NCBI GenBank assembly: GCA_963842795.1
Contig: CAWJHV010000016.1
Location: forward strand, 48,746 to 112,745
Length of the DNA: 64,000 nt
Direction: 5' to 3'
Source: WHSW01 sp963842795
Lineage (GTDB): Bacteria; Actinomycetota; Thermoleophilia; Solirubrobacterales; 70-9
Shown here: positions 48,482 through 57,192 of the stretch, one piece after another
Numbering within the stretch: position 1 is the first letter of the stretch
How the letters are laid out: every line of letters begins with the position of its first letter
The notes under the pieces: generated by a model
Database searches by the model: none
What the model was told of the DNA's origin: nothing
What the model saw: the letters and a program-made list of their open reading frames with translations, nothing else
Program-made: the position numbers and the translations under genes

Positions 48482-49486
48482 CTAGCTCGGCCGCTCCCGC
48501 ACCACCTCGCGCGCCGGCTTGTCGTCGCGCAGGCCCAGGTAGCGCGGATGGCGCAGGCGCCCGTCGCGGGTCCATTCGGCGAAGCCGAACTCACCCACGA
48601 GCTCGGGGCGGACCCAGTGCGTGCCGCGGGGCACCGGATCGACGTCCTCGAACGGTGTCTCGTCGGTCTCGAGCTCGCGCAGCCGGCGGCCGAGGGCGGC
48701 CAGCGTCTTGCCATCGAAACCGGTTCCCACCTTGCCGGCGTAGATCAGACGCCCGCCTTCGTAGTGACCGACCAGGAGGGCGCCGAAATCGGTCCGCGAG
48801 CCGTGCGGCGCGGTGAAGCCGCCGATGACCAGCTCCTGTTCATGCCCGCATTTGAACTTCAGCCAATCGCCCGAGCGCCGACTGGTGTAGGTGCCCGCGG
48901 CACGCTTGGCGATGACTCCCTCCAGCCCGCGCCGGCAGGCATCGGCATAGAGCGCTTCGCCCTCCCGGTTGCGATGGCTGAGGAACCGGATCGGGCCCGC
49001 GAACGAGAGGGCGCGCCGCAGGACGCGCTTGCGAGCCCGGTTGGGAAGCTGGCGCAGGTCGTGGCCGTCGACGTAGAGGAGGTCGAACACATACATGTAG
49101 ACGGCAACTCCGGTGCGCCGAGCCCGCTCGGGATCGGCGACATGCATCCGCGCCTGCAGGCGCGAGAAGCTGGTGATCCCGCCGGAGAAGGCCACGATCT
49201 CGCCGTCGGCGACGAAGTCACCGATCCCCTGGTCGTCAAGGGCCTCGACCAGCTCCGGGTATGACGCGTTGAGGACCCGATCGGTGCGCGAGCGCAGCTC
49301 GACCCCGCCATCGCCTCCGAAGGCCAGGCAGCGCACCCCATCGAGCTTGCGCTCGAAGAACCAGTCTGGATCGGAGAAGCGCCGATCGGTCAGCTTGGCC
49401 TTCATGGGCTCCAGATGGGCGGGCCGCGGGCCGCGGTGCACCTGGGCCAATTCGTCGTCTGAAAGGACCTCGAGCGGCGAGTTCAT
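48482..49486 (-). CDS. ATP-dependent DNA ligase, stand-alone LigD-type ligase domain
   Basis: A 334-residue ligase. The adenylation lysine is Lys47 in ERKLDGVR, FVADGEIV (about 90) holds a conserved Glu, FDLLYVDGHDLR near 135 and GLEGVIAKR near 190 (motif IV-like) and WLKFKC near 208 (motif V) follow, then an OB-fold region (GHYEGGRLIYAGKVGTGF). No polymerase or nuclease domain is attached, so it resembles the ligase half of LigD used in end joining; Ku and partners are not in the window. The start at 49486 lacks a good ribosome binding site; 49528 is possible. Confidence 0.85.
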   Translation of the reverse strand: MNSPLEVLSDDELAQVHRGPRPAHLEPMKAKLTDRRFSDPDWFFERKLDGVRCLAFGGDGGVELRSRTDRVLNASYPELVEALDDQGIGDFVADGEIVAFSGGITSFSRLQARMHVADPERARRTGVAVYMYVFDLLYVDGHDLRQLPNRARKRVLRRALSFAGPIRFLSHRNREGEALYADACRRGLEGVIAKRAAGTYTSRRSGDWLKFKCGHEQELVIGGFTAPHGSRTDFGALLVGHYEGGRLIYAGKVGTGFDGKTLAALGRRLRELETDETPFEDVDPVPRGTHWVRPELVGEFGFAEWTRDGRLRHPRYLGLRDDKPAREVVRERPS

Positions 49487-49596
49487 CGTCGCCGGAGGGT
49501 ATGACGCCGCGGCCGACCTCGCGGCCATGGCCGGACGAGTTCAGACTCGCTGCGGCGCGGATGCCGCCCGTCGCAGGCTGCGAAGATGAGGCTCTG

Positions 49597-50076
49597 ATGG
49601 TCTCCATCCGCAGAATCGCGGCCCTGCTGCCCCACGCGCGGGCAGTGATCCTCCTGACCGCCGCAGTGGTGGGCGGGTCGGTTTCGGCGGCGGCAGCCGG
49701 CCCGTCTCTCGACGCAGCGAAGACGGTGCCGTCGGTCGTCTGCTGGACCGGGATGCCCGGGACGGTCGAGGTTGAGCGCGCGCCGAAGCGAAGGCCCCAG
49801 CGATGCCTGCTCGCGGAGCGGGGCGGCGACGGCGTCTCGATCATCGATCTGCACTGGAAGCACTGGAACTCGCGCAACGCCCAGGGCAGCGGTGAGATGT
49901 GCGCCGGGCCGGCGGGCTGTATTCCCGTGTCGGTCCATCTCGGCAAGCCGAACTTCACCAACAGCTGCGACCGCGAGATCTTCTCCCAGGTCAGCATCCA
50001 CGTGAAGGGGACCGAGCGGGTCCCCAGGCGGCCACAGCCACTCGCCAACACCTGCCGGCCGCGCCACCCGGGCTGA
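49597..50076 (+). CDS. small secreted cysteine-containing protein, unknown
   Basis: A 159-residue protein with a likely signal peptide (HARAVILLTAAVVGGSVSAAAAG, about 13-35). The mature part has about six cysteines (SVVCWTG, RCLLAE, MCAGPAGCIPV, NSCDREI, NTCRPR), suggesting disulfides in an exported domain. ATG 49597 follows GAGGCTC. No family recognised; it is divergent from the ligase gene. Confidence 0.5.
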   Translation: MVSIRRIAALLPHARAVILLTAAVVGGSVSAAAAGPSLDAAKTVPSVVCWTGMPGTVEVERAPKRRPQRCLLAERGGDGVSIIDLHWKHWNSRNAQGSGEMCAGPAGCIPVSVHLGKPNFTNSCDREIFSQVSIHVKGTERVPRRPQPLANTCRPRHPG

Positions 50077-50136
50077 TCCACCCGGCGACGCCCGCGCTAC
50101 TTGCCACCACGCAAGGCGGGTACCCGGACGGTCATC

Positions 50137-50517
50137 TCAGAATCCGGTCTGGACGCTCGACCCGCTAACAGCTCCGTCCGCTCCGAACCGAAGGATCAAC
50201 GCCCTGTCGTCGCCGAAGCCGAACCCGCTTCGCACGACGCCGAGGAGGTACCCCCACCTGTCCTCGCTGAACTCGGGGCCGCGCGCCGGCGCGCCGAGGG
50301 TGCGTCGGACCCTGGCCTTCGTGAAGCCGTCGAGGGCGGCGCACCGCGACATGGCGTGAGCCTCCGCAAGCCTCTCCGCCTTTCCACCCGCCCATGCCGA
50401 CTGGTCGAACTCATACTTCGAGCAGGCCACTCGGGCGCGGTCGCTGTTCCCGAAGCAGCCTGGGAAAGCGACAACGCAGAGCGCGCCAAGGAGGCAAGCG
50501 ACGGAGCGGGGCATCAC
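50137..50517 (-). CDS. small lipoprotein, possibly BamE/SmpA-like
   Basis: A 126-residue lipoprotein: the lipobox is VAFPGC with Cys21 after a hydrophobic run. The mature domain DGFTKARVRRTLGAPARGPEFSEDRWGYLLG resembles the short BamE/SmpA-type fold that acts near membranes, but similarity is weak. Start ATG 50517 or 50514. No operon partner. Confidence 0.5.
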   Translation of the reverse strand: MMPRSVACLLGALCVVAFPGCFGNSDRARVACSKYEFDQSAWAGGKAERLAEAHAMSRCAALDGFTKARVRRTLGAPARGPEFSEDRWGYLLGVVRSGFGFGDDRALILRFGADGAVSGSSVQTGF

Positions 50518-50539
50518 AGAGAGTGTTCCAAGTCCAAGC

Positions 50540-50576
50540 GCGCAAGATTTCGCGAGATACTGCGCGGGCGATGTCG
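50540..50576 (+). repeat. 37-bp promoter/start block shared with 62976-63012
   Basis: GCGCAAGATTTCGCGAGATACTGCGCGGGCGATGTCG here differs by one base from the inverted copy at 62976-63012; the sequence is given as a position range because it spans the start codon. GATACT (50556-50561) lies nine bases before the ATG, like a -10 box of a leaderless transcript. Key conserved parts are GCGCAAGATT, GATACT and the ATG. Confidence 0.8.
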
Positions 50577-50963
50577 GAGAACGTGGAGATCGTGCGCGGC
50601 TCGATCGATGCCTACAACCGCGGGGATATCGACGCCGCGTTTCAGAGCGTGAGTCCGGATTTCGAGTACGACCAGACGCGGGCCGTAGGCATCGACCGGG
50701 GTGTGTACAACCGCGACGAGTTTCAAGACCTGCTGGGCACGTTCGCCGACAGCTGGGAGTCCTTCACGATCGGTGTCGACGAGCTGATCGCCGGAGGTGA
50801 GCACGTGGTGATGCCGTTTACGAACGTCGCGCGGGGTCGCGATGGAATCGAAGTCCAGGCTCGCGGCGTGTGGGTCTGGACGATCCACGACAGCACGATC
50901 GTGCGGGCGTGCCTCTATCAGCAACTCCACGAGGCTCTCGAAGCCGTCGGGCTGACGCAGTAG
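50571..50963 (+). CDS. SnoaL/NTF2-like domain protein
   Basis: A 130-residue NTF2-fold protein. MSENVEIVRGSIDAYNRGDIDAAFQ at the start and VHPDFEYD-like SPDFEYDQ near 27, DLLGTFADSWESF near 50, VVMPFTNVARGRDGI near 78 and a C-terminal LYQQLHEALEAVGL are the usual SnoaL-like pattern. The promoter block upstream is almost identical to that of the SnoaL gene at 62592-62981. Function is unknown; such proteins may be small-molecule isomerases or binding proteins. Confidence 0.75.
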   Translation: MSENVEIVRGSIDAYNRGDIDAAFQSVSPDFEYDQTRAVGIDRGVYNRDEFQDLLGTFADSWESFTIGVDELIAGGEHVVMPFTNVARGRDGIEVQARGVWVWTIHDSTIVRACLYQQLHEALEAVGLTQ

Positions 50964-51001
50964 CCAGGAGGGGAAAGCCGGACGGCGTGCGCGACTTGCC
51001 G

Positions 51002-51238
51002 TTACCGAGTGAAGTTGGCTCGAGCTTCGTTGAAGCTCACCTTGTTGGGGCCTAGGGGGCCGACGTCCCGAGAGCCCTCGCAGACGTGATCGTGCTGCCA
51101 GCCGCAGACGGTGCAGATCTCATGCTCGGCCGTGCGGTGAGTGACGAGAAGGTCGCCGCGCTCACAGACCGGGCACTTGATCGTGCTCCCGTCGGGAGCC
51201 CCCTCACAGGGGCAGTCGTCCTTGCGTGTCAGAGGCAC
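51002..51238 (-). CDS. CPCC-type cysteine-rich small protein
   Basis: A 78-residue protein with two CxxC pairs: CPCEG near residue 8, CPVCERGDLLVT near 21, and EICTVCGWQHDHVCEG near 39-54, the CPCC-family zinc-binding layout. The GTG at 51238 is proposed because GATACT lies eight bases upstream, as for leaderless SnoaL genes nearby; an upstream ATG at 51289 is possible. It overlaps the end of the disrupted SnoaL gene. Function is unknown. Confidence 0.6.
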   Translation of the reverse strand: MPLTRKDDCPCEGAPDGSTIKCPVCERGDLLVTHRTAEHEICTVCGWQHDHVCEGSRDVGPLGPNKVSFNEARANFTR

Positions 51239-51688
51239 GCGGAGAAGTATCGCCGGGGCGCTCCGACAGGCCGGCGGCGGCGCGAGCATCCTCGCGGCTC
51301 AAGAAGACCCGCCATCGGCTCACCTTGCCGTCCTGAATCTGCATGAGGCAGGCTATTTGCTGCTCGATCGGGACCCGCTGCTGCTGCCGCCGCCGTGGAA
51401 CTGGAAGATCAGCAGCACCTCGTCACCCTCGACCGCATACGCCTCCAGCACCTCGAGCCTGTGCGGGATCAGGCTGCGGAGCTCCCCGAGCCTCGCGGCG
51501 ACCGCATCGGCACCGCGATGTACGCGCCCGTCCGGGAACTCCGGCGGGTCGTGCCACTCAACGTCCTCGCTCCAGCCAGCGCCGCGCGATCCCTCGACTC
51601 CGGACTCGTTCCAGGCTTCGAAGGACCGGCGTGCCACATTGAGGTTGTCCGTAGGACTAGCGATTGCTGCGGTCGAAACTCCCGACAC
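51204..51688 (-). pseudogene. SnoaL-like gene broken by a one-base frameshift
   Basis: The first part (51688 to about 51375) encodes an NTF2-fold start (NLNVARRSFEAWNESGVEG; VEWHDPPEFPDGRVHRGADAV) and then runs into a premature stop at 51353. The lost C-terminus (DGKVSRWRVFLSREDARAAAGLSE) is intact in a different frame up to 51204. Adding one G to the GGG run near 51374 restores one open frame across the join. It is either a real inactivation or a sequencing error in a G run. Confidence 0.7.
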
Positions 51689-51718
51689 GCTTGTCTGATC
51701 AACTCGCTTAGCGCTTCG

Positions 51719-53188
51719 TCATAAGACGCCGGCGGAGGTGGAGAAGCGGTCCCGGCCGTCTGCCTTGGCGACGTACAACGCCTCGTCAGCTCTATGAATG
51801 AGGTCCTTCGCTGGCTCACCCTGCCATTGCGCGACCCCGATGCTGAGCGTTACCTCAATCGACTCACCCTCGATACTGAGCGGAGCGTTGGCTACCGCTT
51901 CGTTTAGTCTGCCAGCCACGACCTGAGCTCTTTCGGCGTCGATGTGCGGCAGCACGGCGAGGAACTCGTCTCCCGCCCATCTGCCGACGATGTCGACGTC
52001 ACGAAGCGTGCTGCGGATGTGGGCTGCCACGTGCCGCAAGGCAGCATCGCCCGCTGCATGGCCAAATCTGTCGTTGATCGTCTTGAAGGAGTCGATGTCG
52101 ATCATCAAGACCGAGAGCGGATGCCCATATCGCTTCGCCACGGCTAGGACCTGGTCGAGCTCGTGATCGACCGAGCGCCGATTCTGCAGCCCGGTCAGCA
52201 TGTCGACGTTAACCAGCAGCGCGAGCTGTGCATTCAATTCGGCGAGGCGTTCGCGCCGTCGCGCCAGCCTGTCGACGAGCAACACGGAGAGCAGCCCGCC
52301 ACCTAAGAAGCCGATCAACAAGAGCCAAGGAACGACACGGCTGAAGCCTCCGATGGTTTCGTAGAGGTACGTTCCATCGCCCTTCATCACCAGACGCCAA
52401 GGCGTGCCTTCGACCGCTCCCGATACGACGTAGTCGCCTGACGGAAGGTGACCGGTGATCAGATCGTCCCCGACTTGCTCGTCGGACGGTATGCGCTCGT
52501 CAGGGAGAGTCGACCCGTCTTCGATCGCCGGATCGTTGGTCGCAAATACGACGCCGTTCGCATCAGTCAAATAGACCCGGTTCGGGGCCAGGACGGCCGC
52601 TCGCCCGAGATAGCGCGCTAGCGGGCTCGCGCGAACGTCGAAGGCGCCACTGAAGACTCTCGTGCCACCGACCGAGTTGAACGGGACCGCAAATGCCACG
52701 ATCGGCTTGCCCTTGACCGCGGAAGGCACGACGTTGGAGACGGCTGCCGTTCCATCGAGTGCCCTCTGCAGGTGCTCGTAGGTCCTACTCAAATTGGCAC
52801 CAATCAGCTTCGGGTCCTGCGGAGCTACATCAAGCACGTCCCCTTGGTAGTTCAGCAGCACGGCAGCCTCCGCCCCGATCAACGTGACGGTACGACTGAA
52901 AACGGTACCCGTGGGCAACGTGTCGGACAGGACGCGCTTCGCTACGCGTCGCTCCTGGGCGAAGAAGTCCCCCACATACGTTTCGACGAAGCGAGCAGCC
53001 ATGTCGTTTCTCAGCTGGAAGCGGGACTCGATCTCGGCCCGGCTCTGGCTTTGGACGTTCGCCAGCACAGCCGCAGCGGCCGCGGCCAAGATGGCCCAGA
53101 GTGCCAAGAGGGCGACGGTACGGGGCCATCTACGACGAACTGGACGGCGCGGCCCTTTTATGGCCCTGCTGCCGGGCTCAGCCATCAC
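51719..53188 (-). CDS. membrane diguanylate cyclase (dCache-like sensor plus GGDEF)
   Basis: A 489-residue protein. A transmembrane helix at about 24-44 and a second near 282-305 enclose an extracellular sensor domain of about 235 residues (VSNVVPSAVKGKPIVAFAVPF is Cache-like). The GGDEF domain starts DMLTGLQNRRSVDHEL near 330. The active-site motif reads AGDEF in GRWAGDEFLAV, a variant usually still active, and the RxxD inhibitory site upstream is not visible. It would make cyclic di-GMP in response to an outside signal. Confidence 0.85.
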   Translation of the reverse strand: MMAEPGSRAIKGPRRPVRRRWPRTVALLALWAILAAAAAAVLANVQSQSRAEIESRFQLRNDMAARFVETYVGDFFAQERRVAKRVLSDTLPTGTVFSRTVTLIGAEAAVLLNYQGDVLDVAPQDPKLIGANLSRTYEHLQRALDGTAAVSNVVPSAVKGKPIVAFAVPFNSVGGTRVFSGAFDVRASPLARYLGRAAVLAPNRVYLTDANGVVFATNDPAIEDGSTLPDERIPSDEQVGDDLITGHLPSGDYVVSGAVEGTPWRLVMKGDGTYLYETIGGFSRVVPWLLLIGFLGGGLLSVLLVDRLARRRERLAELNAQLALLVNVDMLTGLQNRRSVDHELDQVLAVAKRYGHPLSVLMIDIDSFKTINDRFGHAAGDAALRHVAAHIRSTLRDVDIVGRWAGDEFLAVLPHIDAERAQVVAGRLNEAVANAPLSIEGESIEVTLSIGVAQWQGEPAKDLIHRADEALYVAKADGRDRFSTSAGVL

Positions 53189-53296
53189 AAGGTCACCCAG
53201 TACGTCAAGCGCATCTACCGCAAGCTCGACGTCAACTCACGCGTCACGCTCACCCGCGCCCTCTTCCGCCCGCCACCTCCTGCTCGCCGCGGCTAG
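53170..53296 (+). pseudogene. C-terminal fragment of a LuxR-type regulator
   Basis: The plus strand encodes GLSHHKVTQYVKRIYRKLDVNSRVTLTRALF, the last half of a LuxR helix-turn-helix, with no matching N-terminal domain upstream; the antisense GGDEF gene begins at 53188 instead. This is a remnant of a regulator truncated by rearrangement. Confidence 0.55.
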
Positions 53297-53637
53297 CGGG
53301 CCGCGCCTCGTCCAAAGCGCAACAAGATCCGCGAGCATCGGTTATGGGGGTCAAGCCCTTGCCTCAACGAGTCCTTAGGTCAATCGACGGCGCGGAGCAG
53401 CCTGGTCCACGGGCAGCGCCTTGGAGGATTGGGGCGCTGGGTTTGGCGGGCTTCATCTACTACCTCGAGCTGGAGGACGACCCGATGTTCGGACCAGACT
53501 GCTCGACCTTCGGCAAGGTCAGGTGGAACGCCCGAATGCGGGATTGACGCCGGTCGCGCTTCTGATTCCGCGCCGACCTGCCTGCAATGTTCACCGACGG
53601 GCGATGAATTCACGCGAGGAAGCAGGTCTCTATCGAC
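53297..53637. other. non-coding stretch, no feature recognised
   Basis: Between the LuxR fragment and the RibD_C gene I see no convincing gene: short frames lack domains and ribosome binding sites, and no hairpin is strong enough to call. Confidence 0.5.
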
Positions 53638-54195
53638 ATGAGCGATAGAAAAGTAGTTCTCAAAATGGTCATGTCCCTCGACGGTTTTGTCACCAGCCCC
53701 GATGGGACCCATGAATGGATGTTCGAGTGGTTCGGCGACGACTCGGGTGAGTGGAACCGCCGCGCGCTCGACGAGGCCGGCGTCCACGCGATGGGGCGCC
53801 GCAGCTACGAGATCATGGGGCCGCACTGGGCCGCGTCCGAGGGGCCGATCGCAACCGCGATGAACGAGAAGCCGAAGGCTGTGTTCTCGCACACTCTGGA
53901 AAAGGCGGAATGGGGACCGGCCGAGATCTTCGGCGGGGACCTGGGAGCAGAGATCGCGGAACTGAAGGCTCGAGACGATGAGGGGACGGTCCTGGTCCAC
54001 GGCGGCCCCGACTTCGCCAAGTCGCTGACCCGCCTCGGCCTCGTCGACGAGTACCAGCTGACGACGGTCCCGATTGCGATCGGAGCGGGGCACAGCCCAT
54101 TCGCCGAGCTGGGAGAGCACCTGAAGCTGGACGTCGTCGAAGAGGAACGCTTCCAGAGCGGAGCCCTCGCGCAGATCCTGGTGCCGAAGCGATAG
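53638..54195 (+). CDS. dihydrofolate reductase-like RibD C-terminal domain protein
   Basis: A 185-residue RibD_C/DHFR-fold protein. KMVMSLDGFVTSPDGTHEWMFEW at residues 9-31, AMGRRSYEIMG near 51-61, VLVHGGPDFAKSLTRLGLVDEYQL near 118-141 and VPIAIGAGHSPF near 144 are the family blocks. It is a distant paralogue of the protein at 29868-30416. ATG start with AGGAAGCAGG upstream. Function is unknown. Confidence 0.8.
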   Translation: MSDRKVVLKMVMSLDGFVTSPDGTHEWMFEWFGDDSGEWNRRALDEAGVHAMGRRSYEIMGPHWAASEGPIATAMNEKPKAVFSHTLEKAEWGPAEIFGGDLGAEIAELKARDDEGTVLVHGGPDFAKSLTRLGLVDEYQLTTVPIAIGAGHSPFAELGEHLKLDVVEEERFQSGALAQILVPKR

Positions 54196-54454
54196 CGACC
54201 GCTCAAACTGAGTCGCGGCCAAGAACTTCGGTCCTTCTTGCGCGAAGCGACAGCGCGCGACGCTGCCGGCACCGTTGACGCTGTTCGTCCCGTGCGGGAC
54301 TGCGAGGCTTCCATCGCGTCGTCGCCGGTAGTGCAGCGTGACCGATGAGTTTCGACCAGCGCGGCGGTCAAGTAGGGCATCGGGCGAGTGAGCCCAAGTG
54401 ATCACGGGGCCGCTGATAGTGGCCCGTACCATCCGCCAGAAGGAGCGACAAGCG

Positions 54455-54820
54455 ATGCAGTTCTTCTTGACCGTGCCCCACGACTCGGCCGAGGAGCCGA
54501 CTATGGCGTCGATGGACCCGGCCGAACTAGAGGCCGCGCTGGCCGCCGTGGAGGAGTTCAACAACGATCTACACAAGTCCGGGGCGTTTCGCTTCGCCGG
54601 GGGCCTGCACCCGCCTTCGTCGGCCAAGACCGTCGACGCCACCAGCGGGGAGCCCGTGGTGGTCGACGGACCGTTCGTTGAGGCGCCGGAGTACGTCGGC
54701 GGCTTCTGGGTGATCGAGGTCGCAGACCAAGACGCCGCGGTCCGGTGGGCGACGCAGGCATCGAAGGCACTGGGTGGCCGCATCGAGGTGCGCGCCTTTC
54801 AGGACCCGCAGGACGCCTGA
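54455..54820 (+). CDS. YCII-related/DGPF-domain protein
   Basis: A 121-residue protein of the YCII/DGPF type. MQFFLTVPHDS at the start, FAGGLHPPSSAKTV near 48-61, DGPFVEAPEYVGGFWVIEV near 72-90 (DGPF motif) and ALGGRIEVRAF near 105 match the family, often found beside ECF sigma factors in actinobacteria. ATG 54455 follows AGGAG. Function is unknown. Confidence 0.75.
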   Translation: MQFFLTVPHDSAEEPTMASMDPAELEAALAAVEEFNNDLHKSGAFRFAGGLHPPSSAKTVDATSGEPVVVDGPFVEAPEYVGGFWVIEVADQDAAVRWATQASKALGGRIEVRAFQDPQDA

Positions 54821-54883
54821 TCGAACGCAGATCGTTGTCCCAGCGCTCCCACAAATCGCGCACCGCGGCCGGGGGCTGCGCGC

Positions 54884-55324
54884 CTACGAACGCGACTTCT
54901 CGTAGCGCTCGATGCACTCCTCGACGCCGGTCTGGGACACGGCCCAGGCGATCACGTCGAGCGGCAGGTTCTCCAGCTTCGTGAAGCGAACGCACGACTT
55001 GCCGACGTCCATCCGCTTGCCGCTTTCGCGGTAGCGCTCCTCGAACTCCTCGCGAAGCTCGGCATCGTCGTAGATCGAGAGGTAGACGGCGTAGTGGCGC
55101 TTCTGTGCCGCGAGCGCGGCGATTCCGAGCGGCTGGCCGTTGTAGGTGTCGGGGTAACGCTCGAGCGGGATGTACCAGCAGACCATCCCCCAGAGGATCC
55201 CCTCCTCGTAGCCGCCTGGCAAGTTCTCACGGATGACCGCGAGCACCTCCTCGATGACCTCACGCCGGTCGGGCGCGAGCTCGTCGAGGTACTCGTCGAC
55301 CGTTCCTGCCTTGGACTGGACCAC
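54884..55324 (-). CDS. DUF1801-family protein
   Basis: A 146-residue YdhG/DUF1801-like protein. TVDEYLDELAPDRREVIEEVLAVIRENLP at the N-terminus, GILWGMVCWYIP near 43-54, and KRHYAVYLSIYDD near 74 followed by GKSCVRFTKLENLPLDVI near 108-125 are the family blocks. Cytoplasmic, small alpha/beta fold, function unknown. Start ATG 55324. Confidence 0.7.
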   Translation of the reverse strand: MVQSKAGTVDEYLDELAPDRREVIEEVLAVIRENLPGGYEEGILWGMVCWYIPLERYPDTYNGQPLGIAALAAQKRHYAVYLSIYDDAELREEFEERYRESGKRMDVGKSCVRFTKLENLPLDVIAWAVSQTGVEECIERYEKSRS

Positions 55325-55555
55325 GAGGGACCAGCCTAACCGCGGCGAGTTCCACCGCGGCTCGCGGATCCGGATCCTTCGAGCGTCGCGCAGCTGAGCA
55401 GATCCTCAAATCGACGGCCGCGAAAGACGCTCGGCGGCCGGCCTTCGCTCGACAGCGCTCGAACCAGACAGACCGATGAACGTCGACAGGGTGGTGCGGT
55501 GACCGGCTGAGGCCGCAACGAAAAGGACAGCCTTCTGCTGCGAGAATCGGAGGGG

Positions 55556-56106
55556 ATGGTTGGCCGGTCAGCCACGCGAGTCGGCTTGATAGCTCTAGCG
55601 GCTCTGCTCGCCTTCGTAGGGTGGTGGTACTCCGCAGGCGGCGCCAGTGGGGAGACGGCGCGCGGCACCGGCGCGAAGGCGGGCGATGACTACGGCGCGG
55701 CGGCTGCGGGCTGCGACTTTACGAAGCCGAGGGGGGAGGGTCGGTCGAACAGGAAGGGCTTCGTGTCTTCTTCGGCCGTAAGACCACGATTGCTGTCATC
55801 GCGCCGGAGGACCGCGTACCGCCCGGCACGACCTTCGCGACCATGAGGCCCAACGGATCGATCGGCGCGAAGATCCTCTGGCGACGAGACCGGCGCGCTC
55901 TTGGTCGGCTACGGGTGAAGGCAGTTCGTCGCCCTGGCGGTGATCATCTCGTGAAAGCGCGGTATGACAACCATCTCGGCCCCGAGAGCAGATTCATCCC
56001 CGGAGCCATGATCTTCCCCCGCACGGGCTGCTGGCACGTCACCGGGACCTCGGGCTCGGCGAAGCTCGAGCCCATCGTCTGGGTGGTCCAGATCCATGAG
56101 GCGTGA
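55556..56106 (+). pseudogene. secreted protein gene interrupted by a -1 frameshift at a G run
   Basis: The first frame (55556 onward) encodes a signal or lipoprotein-like start (VGLIALAALLAFVGWWYSAGGASG). After the run GGGGGG at 55731-55736 the coding pattern continues in the next frame (VFFGRKTTIAVIAPEDRVPPGTTFATMRPNG from about 55756), ending at 56106 with GAMIFPRTGCWHVTGTSG, a common secreted domain ending. One extra base near 55731-55738 would join them. Reported as one disrupted gene; the ATG at 55843 is internal to it. Confidence 0.6.
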
Positions 56107-56190
56107 GCGCGGCTCTAACGGCCGGCAGCGCATCAGGTGACGAAAGTTCTGCGCCTCTCGTTCTAAGCGCAACGATCCCGGCGAATCGCT

Positions 56191-56655
56191 TTAGTCCTCG
56201 CCTTCCCAGTATTCGAGCTCAGGCCCGGGGCGAGCAAAGATGATCCGCTCGCCGGCGACGCTCCGCGCGCCGATCTTGCCCGTGTCGAGGTACTCGACGA
56301 TGTCCGGCGCGATCAGCGTGGAGAGCATGAGGACGCGGACCGGCGCGTCCGTGTCGTTGCGGATCTGGTGCGCGCCCTCCTTTCCGCGCGGGAACGCGAC
56401 GACGTCGCCCTCGCGCAGCTGCTGCTCGCCCTCGTGCGTGCGGAGCGTCGGCTCGCCGCGGAGGACGATCGCCCATTCCTCGTTCGCGTGGTGGGTGTGA
56501 AATGGCCCCTGCTTGTTACCCGGCTCGACCTCGTACATGCTCGCGCCGATCAGCTCGGCGTCGGTGTGCGCGCCGATCCAGGCGTCCTTGAAGCGCCAGC
56601 CCTCGCGCTCTTCCGTGCGATCCCACTCGTCTGCGTGAAGATTGAAGATCTTCAT
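56191..56655 (-). CDS. cupin-domain protein
   Basis: A 154-residue single-domain cupin. Motif 1 is GPFHTHHANEEWAIVLRG near 50-67 (the His pair and Glu bind metal) and motif 2 LREGDVVAFPRGKEGAHQIRN near 80-100. The strands around them suit a small mannose-6-phosphate-isomerase-like or dioxygenase-like barrel. The start 56655 has no strong ribosome binding site but is adjacent to the methyltransferase gene. The ligand is unknown. Confidence 0.75.
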   Translation of the reverse strand: MKIFNLHADEWDRTEEREGWRFKDAWIGAHTDAELIGASMYEVEPGNKQGPFHTHHANEEWAIVLRGEPTLRTHEGEQQLREGDVVAFPRGKEGAHQIRNDTDAPVRVLMLSTLIAPDIVEYLDTGKIGARSVAGERIIFARPGPELEYWEGED

Positions 56656-56664
56656 GCGGAAAGC

Positions 56665-57192
56665 CTAGTAGGGCCGCCCGATCACGCAAACCGCGGGAAC
56701 CGGGCGCAGGTCCTTGACCAGCACTTGGTTCACGGAGAACTCGGCCAGCCGCATCCTCTCGCTCAGCTGGTCCGCCAGGTCGCGAGCTCGGCCGGGGTGC
56801 GTGTGGCGAGCGTCCCAGAAGAGATAGACCGCTCCATGGGGGGCGAGATGCCGCCGGACGATCCCCAGCGCTTCCTTCGGCTGATGCCAGAAGGGCGCGA
56901 CGTTGAAGGCGAAGACCTTGTCGAATCGCTCGTACCCGAAGTCCGCCTTCTCGAGCGCGGCCGTCTTCAGCACGGCCCTGCCTGCGGCGACGTGCTCGCG
57001 ATTCCTACGCGCGGCCATCTCAATCATCTTCTTCGAGCGATCGATCGCGGTGATCCGTCCGCTGGTCAGCCGCTCGCAGACCAGCGATACGGCGACTCCG
57101 TGTCCGCAGCCGACCTCTAGCACGCGATCGGCTGGGTCGAGCGCCAAGGTGTCGAGCGCCCACACGAACCGTTCCGAGGGCTTACTCGCCAT
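56665..57192 (-). CDS. class I SAM-dependent methyltransferase
   Basis: A 175-residue Rossmann methyltransferase. VLEVGCGHGVAVSLVCERL near 25-43 is the SAM-binding loop, ITAIDRSKKMIEMAARR near 47-63 the acidic ribose-binding loop, and VFAFNVAPFWHQP near 92-104 the post-II motif. ATG 57192 is preferred because the protein begins there with MASKPSERFVWAL; a longer frame starts at 57294. The gene lies 10 bp after the cupin start on the same strand. The substrate is unknown. Confidence 0.75.
   Translation of the reverse strand: MASKPSERFVWALDTLALDPADRVLEVGCGHGVAVSLVCERLTSGRITAIDRSKKMIEMAARRNREHVAAGRAVLKTAALEKADFGYERFDKVFAFNVAPFWHQPKEALGIVRRHLAPHGAVYLFWDARHTHPGRARDLADQLSERMRLAEFSVNQVLVKDLRPVPAVCVIGRPY

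Noticed and set aside
51719..53188. A degenerate GGDEF domain
   Set aside because: AGDEF is a common functional variant and the surrounding catalytic and substrate motifs are intact.
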